Source: an uncultured Anaerolineales bacterium
GTDB lineage: Bacteria > Chloroflexota > Anaerolineae > Anaerolineales > Villigracilaceae
Assembly (NCBI GenBank): GCA_937928015.1
Contig: CALFXA010000127.1
Coordinates: 1 to 19,880 of the forward strand
Length of the DNA stretch: 19,880 bases
Direction of reading: 5' to 3'
The notes beneath the pieces are model-generated. The model was not told the DNA's origin. It was given only the letters and a program-made list of their open reading frames with translations, and made no database searches. The position numbers and the translations under genes were made by a program. Positions 13,848 to 19,880 of the stretch are shown one piece after another (the first letter of the stretch is position 1; every line of letters begins with the position of its first letter).

Positions 13848-14741
13848 TTAGGGTTTGGGAGAGGGCGGTGGAGGAGGTGGCTGGGTGACGCGGAATAGTC
13901 CGCTGATGTGGCCATAGCGCAGGATGTAGTAGTTCATGAGCAGGGTGAAACCGATTACGAGGTAGCCGCCGAACGAAAAGATGCTCGAAAGCAGGTTGAG
14001 CAGATTCTGCGCTGTTTCAGGCAGCAGGCCGTATCCGCCCACCCAGAAGAAGGTGTCGATGCCGTCTGCCAGGGCGAACAGAATCAACCCCCACCACGGA
14101 CGGCTCCACTGGCCGCGCCCAAACAGCAGGGACAGGCGAATCGCCGCGGTGCCCTCCGCCAGGTCAAAGACGGGGTAAAGCATCGTAATGAAGACCACGA
14201 TCCAATGCGAGTCTTGTCCCAGTCCCGCACCGATTACTAGCTTGGTCAGGAGGGTTGCAGCTCCAAAGGCGACAGCCACCAACAAAAGATAGAAGGCGGT
14301 GCGTTTCTTGTCGCTCATGCTGTAAAGCAGGACGAATTGGTAATACAGGGACAGGCCCAGGGCGATGTAGCCCAAAATCCACAGAATATCGATGACTGAG
14401 AGTCCCGTCGGATAGGGGCTGGCTGTGATGTCGAGCACGAAGACAATAGCCTGACCAATCACCCAGCACCATAGGCCGACCGTGAAACTCAACCAGACTC
14501 GGCGGGGATTCTCGTCCCTGCCGAATTGGCGGGTGACCATGACACCCGCCGTGGCCGCTCCCAGTGATGCCAACAGATTCAGGGAGGAGGAGGCCAGGTA
14601 ATTCCAGTCCAGGGTGGTCGCGGAGAGAGGTTGGGCTATCGACAGCCAGATCAGCACGGCCACGGCCAGGATCGAGCAGACTCCGATAAACCAGAGGGCT
14701 TTTTTAGGTTCGACAGTGGGGAGGCGGGTGGGTTGGTTCAT
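13848..14741 (-). CDS. Eight-helix membrane protein, possibly sensory
   Basis: A 297-residue integral membrane protein with about eight helices (roughly 15-36, 48-69, 82-105, 115-140, 147-169, 179-205, 216-238 and 246-272) and a C-terminal cytoplasmic or external tail ending in PPPPPPSPKP. No catalytic domain is attached. The overall look resembles the membrane-sensor modules found in front of histidine kinases or diguanylate cyclases in Chloroflexota, but here it stands alone. AGGA lies seven bases before the ATG, and the gene begins 17 bp after the stop of the gene at 14759-15682, so the two are probably co-transcribed. The function is not recognised; the sensory idea is weak inference. Confidence 0.78.
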   Translation of the reverse strand: MNQPTRLPTVEPKKALWFIGVCSILAVAVLIWLSIAQPLSATTLDWNYLASSSLNLLASLGAATAGVMVTRQFGRDENPRRVWLSFTVGLWCWVIGQAIVFVLDITASPYPTGLSVIDILWILGYIALGLSLYYQFVLLYSMSDKKRTAFYLLLVAVAFGAATLLTKLVIGAGLGQDSHWIVVFITMLYPVFDLAEGTAAIRLSLLFGRGQWSRPWWGLILFALADGIDTFFWVGGYGLLPETAQNLLNLLSSIFSFGGYLVIGFTLLMNYYILRYGHISGLFRVTQPPPPPPSPKP

Positions 14742-14758
14742 CTACATTCCTGGCGAAC

Positions 14759-15682
14759 TTATTCCGAAAAGGCGGCGGGGATAAGGCGATAAGTTTGAAG
14801 CACGGTGCTCTCGTTGGATGAGACACCCGAAAACGTGTCGGTCAATAATTTTTGGGTCAGGTTGTTGCCGATGACGAAATTCATCTGCGCCCCCGCGTTC
14901 ATCAGGATGGCGCGATAGGCATGGGCGGCAAAGTCGGCATGCAGGAAGAAGTGCGTGTCAGTCAGCGCGCCATTCTCGGCGCGGATTTCCCACTCCCACG
15001 GTTGGACCAGATGGTTGATCTCGCGTTCCAATGATTGGAGGAGTTTCTGCCCGACCAGTTCCTTGTAGCGGCACAGGGCGCGGGTTGTCCAATCTGCCGC
15101 GCTGTGCTGGAGCAGGCTGCACTGATAGGCTTGTGCCGACGGCTGAACATCGAATGTGATGATGGTACGCGGTGTATTACGATAATCGGCTGGCAGGGCA
15201 AGGTCGGGATCGACCTGCACACCCGAGAAAAACACGTCGGCTGGTTTGACATTGCCCTCCCAGAATTGGAGGAAGCCCTGATACGCATCCGAGCGGACCT
15301 CGACCAGGCCGCTCCACTTCGAGTCCCGCCACGCCCTGACCTGACCCTTCCAGACTTCTTCCAACTGCAAGGCGGTCACGTTCTGGACCTTGGACTCCAT
15401 CGAAAGCCATAGCAGACGCAAGGCACGGCTTGGCAGGCGGATGGCGCGGTACTCAGCGGCGGGCAAAATTGAAAACTCGGCGAAAGAAATGGGCTGACTG
15501 GTATTCTCCGCAAGTGTGTACGCACCCGCGGGCGAGCCGCCCGCAAAGAGCATCACCGCACCCTGACTGCCTGTGCGCTTCTCGATCAGGCCGCTGAGCT
15601 TCTCGTCGCGAAAAGACATCTCGGCGCGCAGCGCAGAGTCGCTTTTTGGCAGTTCATCGGCCTGAGGGAAGAAGTACCACAT
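14759..15682 (-). CDS. Unrecognised soluble protein (307 aa)
   Basis: A 307-residue protein without signal peptide or membrane helix and not matched to a family I recognise. The N-terminal half contains MWYFFPQADELP, MLFAGGSPAGAYTL and an Arg-rich segment RAIRLPSRALRLLW (79-92). The C-terminal half has a helical LEREINHLVQPWEWEI followed by FFLHADFAAHAYRAILMN and FVIGNNLTQKLL. There is no Shine-Dalgarno sequence; a TACAAT box lies just upstream, so translation is probably leaderless. It is followed by the eight-helix membrane protein gene, which may be its partner. No reaction is proposed. Confidence 0.8.
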   Translation of the reverse strand: MWYFFPQADELPKSDSALRAEMSFRDEKLSGLIEKRTGSQGAVMLFAGGSPAGAYTLAENTSQPISFAEFSILPAAEYRAIRLPSRALRLLWLSMESKVQNVTALQLEEVWKGQVRAWRDSKWSGLVEVRSDAYQGFLQFWEGNVKPADVFFSGVQVDPDLALPADYRNTPRTIITFDVQPSAQAYQCSLLQHSAADWTTRALCRYKELVGQKLLQSLEREINHLVQPWEWEIRAENGALTDTHFFLHADFAAHAYRAILMNAGAQMNFVIGNNLTQKLLTDTFSGVSSNESTVLQTYRLIPAAFSE

Positions 15683-15690
15683 CTTGACTT

Positions 15691-15718
15691 ATTGTATCCA
15701 ATCACCGCGAGTTGGAAA
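15691..15718 (-). promoter_or_regulatory. Promoter for the leaderless gene at 15682
   Basis: On the - strand TTTCCA (15718-15713) and TACAAT (15696-15691) are separated by 16 bp. The predicted start is near 15684, about two bases before the ATG. Just upstream lies the palindrome GTAC-AAAA-GTAC (15733-15722). Confidence 0.5.
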
Positions 15719-15733
15719 ACTGTACTTTTGTAC

Positions 15734-16510
15734 CTATCCTGCACCTTTGAGGTAGATACCCTTCGGGTCGAGTTCCTCGCGCAGGATACGAAGTTCCTTT
15801 TCGGTGATGGGGTCCGTCGTCCGAATGACGGGAGCCGTCTTCAGGTCCCAGCCTGTGTTGGCCTTGGCATCTTCGACGGTCTTGCCCGCATGCAGGGCGG
15901 TCAGGATCATCTCGCCGCTTTCGTCGGGCTCCAACATCCCAATGTCGGTGACGACGGCCAGCATCCCGCCGCCACGCGCTCCCGTGGCTTCACGCGACGT
16001 GCGTCCCGTCAGGAAGCCCGCCGAGGTCAGGAAGTCCACTTTTTCGGGGAAGCGGCGCTTCTGATGCGGGGTCATGATGTAGCAGCGATTGGCCCAGGCC
16101 GCGATCTCCTGTGAGCCGCCCGAACCAGGCAGACGCACCTTGGGATGCGCGTAGTCACCAATGACCGTGGCGTTGATATTGCCGTACTTGTCGATCTGGG
16201 CGCCGCCCATGAAGCCCACGTCCACGTTGCCGCGTTGCAGGTAGTTGGCGAAGATGTCGTACATGCTGACTACCGAGAGCGAGCCGCTCACCAGGGTCGG
16301 GTCGCCGATGGAGAGGGGCAGGCGGGCGGGTTCCGCGCCAATCACGCCTGCTTCGTAGATCATCACCAGGTTGGGGGCGTGCGTGCGCTTGGCCAGGTTG
16401 CAGGCCAGGTTGGGCTGGCCCACGCCGACGAAGACCACGTCGCCATCGCGCAGCAGGCGCGCTGCATGGATGATCATCAGTTCAGCCGAGGAATAAGTTA
16501 GTTCAGTCAT
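15734..16510 (-). CDS. Type I CoA-transferase subunit B (glutaconate/3-oxoacid type)
   Basis: A 258-residue beta subunit of a type I CoA-transferase, which moves CoA between carboxylic acids through a glutamyl-CoA thioester. Recognisable parts are VFVGVGQPNLACNLAKRTHAP (the GVGxPxxA loop), Glu53 in MIYEAGVIGA at the catalytic glutamate position of GctB, DVGFMGGAQIDKYGNIN, and LPGSGGSQEIA (the GGxG oxyanion region). The start at 16510 is set by AAGGAG five bases upstream and by the ATGA overlap with the hydrolase stop; an open extension up to 16765 is only the other frame of the hydrolase. The matching subunit A is at the contig edge (19546-19833), two genes away. Substrate could be glutaconate, 3-oxoadipate or another dicarboxylate. 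Confidence 0.93.
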   Translation of the reverse strand: MTELTYSSAELMIIHAARLLRDGDVVFVGVGQPNLACNLAKRTHAPNLVMIYEAGVIGAEPARLPLSIGDPTLVSGSLSVVSMYDIFANYLQRGNVDVGFMGGAQIDKYGNINATVIGDYAHPKVRLPGSGGSQEIAAWANRCYIMTPHQKRRFPEKVDFLTSAGFLTGRTSREATGARGGGMLAVVTDIGMLEPDESGEMILTALHAGKTVEDAKANTGWDLKTAPVIRTTDPITEKELRILREELDPKGIYLKGAG

Positions 16511-17352
16511 TGGATCTCCTTCAGGAAGGATTGCATAATGTCGAAGACTTCTTGTGGACGTTCGAGCGGCACGAGGTGAGTGGACTGGGGGATCGTCACC
16601 ACCTGGACCTTGGGCTGCTTCCGTTTCACGAGCCTGCCCGCCGCTTCGAGGAAGGTGTCCGTTTCCGCGCCGCGGATGATGAGGGTCGGCACCTTCAGGT
16701 TGGGCAATCCACGCCACAGTTCCATGTCGCGCCAGACGCCTGTGTAATAGATGTGTGCTTCCCATTCGGGCGAGTAAGCCAGCTCGTAGCCGCCATCCGC
16801 TTTGGGTTTGAGCATGCCCGCGATGAAGGCCCGCAAACTCTCATCACTGAAGTAGCGGAAGATCTCGCGCCTGCGGTATCCGCGGAAGATGGTGTCGAGA
16901 TCATCGAAAATGCGTCGGCGTTTGAGCGCGCCTGGGATGAGCGGGTGAACACGATGTCCGATGCCGAGCATCCGAACCGCGTTCCACGTCAGGATAAAAG
17001 ACGGGAGGAACAGCACGGGGTCCAACAGGATCAACGCGCGGAAACGTTCAGGCTGTTGCAGCGCCGCGCGCAGCGTGACAATGGCGCCGATGGAATGTCC
17101 CACGCCAATTAGCGACCCCGCCTTTTGCTCATCGAGGAATTGGAGCAGGTCATCCGAGAGCAGATTCCAATCACGCAACTCCTCTGGTTTTGAGTCAGGC
17201 CACAGCGGGCGCAGGGTCATGCCGAAGACGTGATACTGGCTGCGCAGCAGGTCGAGCAGCGGCTCATAACAGGCGGGCGGATAACCGTTGGCATGCAGAA
17301 AGTGAAGCGGCTGTCCCGTTCCGCCGTGATCAATGAAGGGAATATCATTCAT
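16507..17352 (-). CDS. Alpha/beta hydrolase
   Basis: A 281-residue alpha/beta-hydrolase fold enzyme, cytoplasmic, with no signal peptide. The oxyanion segment FLHANGYPP (18-26), nucleophile elbow GHSIGA with Ser87, likely acid Asp232 in GAETDTF, and His259 in QSTHLVPLERP make a full catalytic triad. A helical cap covers about 115-205. The ATG overlaps the stop of the glycosyltransferase gene (ATGA) and its own TGA overlaps the start of CoA-transferase B (ATGA). This tight coupling to a CoA-transferase suggests hydrolysis of an ester or ring-cleavage product in the same catabolic route, but that is inference. Confidence 0.93.
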   Translation of the reverse strand: MNDIPFIDHGGTGQPLHFLHANGYPPACYEPLLDLLRSQYHVFGMTLRPLWPDSKPEELRDWNLLSDDLLQFLDEQKAGSLIGVGHSIGAIVTLRAALQQPERFRALILLDPVLFLPSFILTWNAVRMLGIGHRVHPLIPGALKRRRIFDDLDTIFRGYRRREIFRYFSDESLRAFIAGMLKPKADGGYELAYSPEWEAHIYYTGVWRDMELWRGLPNLKVPTLIIRGAETDTFLEAAGRLVKRKQPKVQVVTIPQSTHLVPLERPQEVFDIMQSFLKEIQ

Positions 17353-19499
17353 CCGGATCGAAAGAGACGCAAAAGAGGCAGGCTGGCTTTGTATAACTTG
17401 CTTTCGTCGGGCAATAGCAATGCACGGAGCTTTCTTATTTTCAAGGCCAGCGACCAGGCCAGGCTGTGTTGAATTTCTTCGATATATGCATCCTTTTGTT
17501 CAGCCAGTTTTTGTATCAAGTGTTGGATATAAATGGATAACTTGGGGCTGTTAGGCGTGGAAGCTTGCTTCACGTTTTGGAACAACTCAAAGACTCTGGC
17601 TTCATATGCGTCTGGGTCAAAATTCTTGTGGACGTAGTAAAAGCCCTGCTCACCCAATTTTTTGGCAAGGGTGGGATCTTGAATCAAGGCGGCAATTTTT
17701 GAAGCCAATTCTTCGTGATCTCCTGACTGATAAAACAACCCAGTCTCATTTTCAACAACGGTTTCCCGTCCACCTGGATTGTCGGACGAGATGACTGGTT
17801 TTCGAAAGTAAGCGGCTTCCAGCGTGACGCGCAAAAATGAATTGTATTTTGAACACACCAGAATGATGTCCGCTTGGCGAATATAGTCGAGCGGATTTTT
17901 TTGCCAGCCCAAAAACTGAATGTAATTTTCCAGATTATTCTGGTACACAATCCTTTGAATTTCCTGTTGGGTGACAGGTTCATCATCTGGGCCGATGATT
18001 ACTAATTCTATATTACTCAAGCCTTGTTTCAGCAGGTCCTTGACAGCCAGAACAGCGTCTTGGATTCCTTTTTCGTCGCGAATCCCGCCTGCGAATAAAA
18101 GTTTGGTAGCGGCTGGATTTTTGAACGAAGCGCTTACCTCTATGCTCAAGGTTGAATCTGGAATCTTGACAGGTCTGGGCAATACCAGAACATTGGAATC
18201 GCGGCCAAAGTTACGCTCCTTGATAGCTTTAGTCAAAGCCACGACCTGATTGGAGCCCTCTAGAATAATTTCGCGAATCTCTTCGAGCGGTATGTTATAG
18301 GTAGCGCTCGTTTCAAACTCGAACAACTCGCGCACGAACCAGACATGCGGTTTATGCAAAAAGTTTGCGCTGATTGCTCCCCACGGAATGGTCAGAGTGT
18401 TGGTTACAATCAGGTCGGGATTGATCAAGCGCAGCTCATCCATTAAGTTGAGGATGATGGCCAGGCTGGCGGCGGTTTCGTTTTGATTATTCTTGGCCCA
18501 CCAGGCGTATATGGGCGTAGGCAATGTCCCGATGGCATGTTCCTGAATCCAATCGCGCATCGGACCATCTCCAGGTACGATGGCGGTATGCAAGACATGA
18601 TGATTATATTGTAAGTTCTCCATGATGTGGATGAGACTTTTTTCCGCGCCGCCGGTCAGTGTGGCTGCATGCGAGAACCACAATACACTAAGGGAGGTTT
18701 CCTGCCTGCTGCAGAAAACATTAACATACCCATTGCTAATTTTTTGTGTCCACTCATCGAATTGCTGCGGTAACACTTTGTAGGGAATTCGCTTTTTGTC
18801 ATCCAGAAAGAAGATGGCATAACCTAATCTGGATATGAATTCCAGCACTTCCGCGGGCCTGTGCCCGGCGCTGCGCAGACATTTTGGATTGAATTCGATG
18901 ACCAGTTCAAGTCTGTGATTTATTTCTAAAATGGAGCGCATGCCTTCGAGAATTTCAAGCTCATGACCTTCCGCGTCCAACTTAATCAGCACGGGCTGAT
19001 TGAGCACCCCGTCGATCTGCAGGCTGTCTAGCCTACGCGCTGTGACAGGGATTTCCTGCGTTGTCTTTGCCAACGGATGATTGGAAAAGCCGCCGCTGTC
19101 AGACGCCTCGGCCACGTGAAAGATCTTGCTCTCATTGCTGTTTGAGAGCGCAAGTTCTTCAACTTCGATATTGGAAAAACCATTTAGAGAGACATTTTCG
19201 CGCAAGGCGGCAGCATTAACGGGGGATGGTTCGAAGGCCAGCACTCGGGTGTTTGGTGAGACAGACGCCACTAATAGGGTATAGAAACCGTAGTGTGCGC
19301 CAATATCGATGAAGATCGGAAGTTTTTTAACGTGCGTAGCAATTAGATCAGCCGTAAAAGGCTCATAATCACGTTCTACGAAGTGATATACGTAGCGTGG
19401 GGCAACTCGCATGGAAAAATTCCACTTCTTCGGCCTGATTGTTAAGAAGTGCTCCAAGTCATATTCGTTTGGAAATAAGTTCAGGGTAGATTTTTCCAT
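17349..19499 (-). CDS. FkbM methyltransferase-GT4 glycosyltransferase fusion
   Basis: A 716-residue two-enzyme protein. Residues about 60-240 are an FkbM-type SAM-dependent methyltransferase: DIGAHYGFYT (65-74) is motif I, followed by LAFEPSP with Glu90 and the conserved IKLDAEGHELEILEGM (172-187). Residues about 270-645 are a GT4 (GT-B fold) glycosyltransferase: TGGAEKS (282-288), LLFAGGIRDEKG (467-478), and KPVISSDNPGG (567-577). In the EX7E motif the first Glu is Asn553 while Glu561 is kept. A basic helical tail follows. Such proteins decorate surface polysaccharides. I chose ATG 19499; the in-frame TTG at 19523 has no ribosome site. G+C is lower than in the flanks (21 of 60 at 17881-17940), and the gene splits the two CoA-transferase subunits, so it is probably an insertion. 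Confidence 0.9.
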   Translation of the reverse strand: MEKSTLNLFPNEYDLEHFLTIRPKKWNFSMRVAPRYVYHFVERDYEPFTADLIATHVKKLPIFIDIGAHYGFYTLLVASVSPNTRVLAFEPSPVNAAALRENVSLNGFSNIEVEELALSNSNESKIFHVAEASDSGGFSNHPLAKTTQEIPVTARRLDSLQIDGVLNQPVLIKLDAEGHELEILEGMRSILEINHRLELVIEFNPKCLRSAGHRPAEVLEFISRLGYAIFFLDDKKRIPYKVLPQQFDEWTQKISNGYVNVFCSRQETSLSVLWFSHAATLTGGAEKSLIHIMENLQYNHHVLHTAIVPGDGPMRDWIQEHAIGTLPTPIYAWWAKNNQNETAASLAIILNLMDELRLINPDLIVTNTLTIPWGAISANFLHKPHVWFVRELFEFETSATYNIPLEEIREIILEGSNQVVALTKAIKERNFGRDSNVLVLPRPVKIPDSTLSIEVSASFKNPAATKLLFAGGIRDEKGIQDAVLAVKDLLKQGLSNIELVIIGPDDEPVTQQEIQRIVYQNNLENYIQFLGWQKNPLDYIRQADIILVCSKYNSFLRVTLEAAYFRKPVISSDNPGGRETVVENETGLFYQSGDHEELASKIAALIQDPTLAKKLGEQGFYYVHKNFDPDAYEARVFELFQNVKQASTPNSPKLSIYIQHLIQKLAEQKDAYIEEIQHSLAWSLALKIRKLRALLLPDESKLYKASLPLLRLFRSG

Positions 19500-19545
19500 T
19501 TTGTCCACAGAGTACAGTCTCAAATTTTTGGTAATAAGGTAGATG

Positions 19546-19833
19546 TCAATATTGGCCGTAATTGATCGGCTCGCTCATCTGCGCTTTGACTTCGAGACGC
19601 TTGTGGGTTTCAGAGCCGAGTTTCTGCCAATATTCTTCGCGGTCTTTCACACCGTAGACCCACTCTCCGAGATATTTCTGCGTGGCCTCGGACGATTCGC
19701 TGACCTTGTCCCATTGCAGGTAGAACTCGTTGTCACGATCGTAATAGCCCTGGGCGTACGAGGGATGACAGGCGTACGGCACGTGGCAGACGGCGTCCAC
19801 GATGATGCCTGGGATCATCGTGCGATTCGGGTC
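19546..19833 (-). CDS. Type I CoA-transferase subunit A, C-terminal fragment (5' truncated)
   Basis: The last 95 residues of an alpha subunit, open from the adapter junction at 19833. DPNRTMIPGIIVDAVCHVP, HPSYAQGYYDRDNEFYLQWD and LGEWVYGVKDREEYWQKLG match the conserved C-terminus of glutaconate-type subunit A (the HPSYAxGYYDRD and WVYGVKDxxEY segments are diagnostic). It would pair with subunit B at 15734-16510. The internal ATG at 19818 is not the true start. Translation past the edge into the adapter gives the artefact residues YTTLFRS. Confidence 0.9.
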   Translation of the reverse strand, partial: DPNRTMIPGIIVDAVCHVPYACHPSYAQGYYDRDNEFYLQWDKVSESSEATQKYLGEWVYGVKDREEYWQKLGSETHKRLEVKAQMSEPINYGQY

Positions 19834-19880
19834 AGATCGGAAGAGCGTCGTGTAGGGAAAGAGTGTAGATCTCGGTGGTC
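19834..19880 (-). other. Illumina TruSeq P5-side adapter (contamination)
   Basis: The contig ends with the reverse complement of the TruSeq universal adapter: it begins AGATCGGAAGAGCGTCGTGT and ends GATCTCGGTGGTC. It must be trimmed. The junction with the insert falls between 19833 and 19834. Confidence 0.98.

Noticed and set aside
16511..16765. N-terminal extension of CoA-transferase subunit B
   Set aside because: The extra 85 residues are low-complexity Arg/Pro/His sequence from the other frame of the hydrolase; a clear ribosome site and ATGA overlap mark 16510 as the start.
19500..19523. TTG start for the FkbM-GT4 protein
   Set aside because: No Shine-Dalgarno sequence before it; the ATG at 19499 is the simpler choice, though its own site (GTGGAC) is weak.

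Overview
The window is an assembled metagenome-style contig whose two ends are untrimmed Illumina TruSeq adapters (1-45 and 19834-19880), so the biological insert is 46-19833. Most of it is GC-rich, with patches that are clearly poorer in GC. Gene content and style suggest an uncultured Chloroflexota bacterium, probably Anaerolineae: an ABC/FtsX export operon with a secreted beta-sandwich protein, a PspC-domain protein, a RarA ATPase, and a mix of Shine-Dalgarno-led and apparently leaderless genes. That placement is inference from gene style, not from a marker gene.

Left part, + strand (46-8949). First comes a three-gene MacB-like export operon: a truncated ATPase, a secreted IPT/beta-sandwich protein and an FtsX-type permease. 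A VOC-family protein follows, behind a sigma70-type promoter whose spacer is a perfect palindrome, then an intrinsic terminator and a small ABM-type monooxygenase. Next is the most interesting stretch: a promoter, a 35-residue leader peptide with a run of Thr codons, and mutually exclusive RNA hairpins ending in an intrinsic terminator, directly in front of a class I/II aminotransferase. This has the layout of a ribosome-mediated attenuator. The + strand block ends with a 944-residue protein that joins a GCS2-type (glutamate-cysteine ligase-like) domain to a complete M20 metallopeptidase.

Middle, - strand (13754 down to 8939). A PspC-domain protein with its own terminator is followed by a HAD hydrolase, RarA (with a perfect TATAAT box immediately before its start), a strikingly AT-rich membrane protein, a histidine phosphatase, a stand-alone Smr protein and a five-helix membrane protein. 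The last gene converges on and overlaps the ligase-peptidase gene.

Right part, - strand (19833 down to 13848). The C-terminal end of a type I CoA-transferase subunit A is followed by a GC-poorer FkbM methyltransferase-GT4 glycosyltransferase fusion, an alpha/beta hydrolase and CoA-transferase subunit B, the last three joined by two ATGA overlaps. The two CoA-transferase subunits, normally adjacent, are therefore about 3 kb apart. Downstream lie an unrecognised soluble protein, apparently leaderless, and an eight-helix membrane protein. No tRNA, rRNA, CRISPR array, transposase or phage gene was seen.
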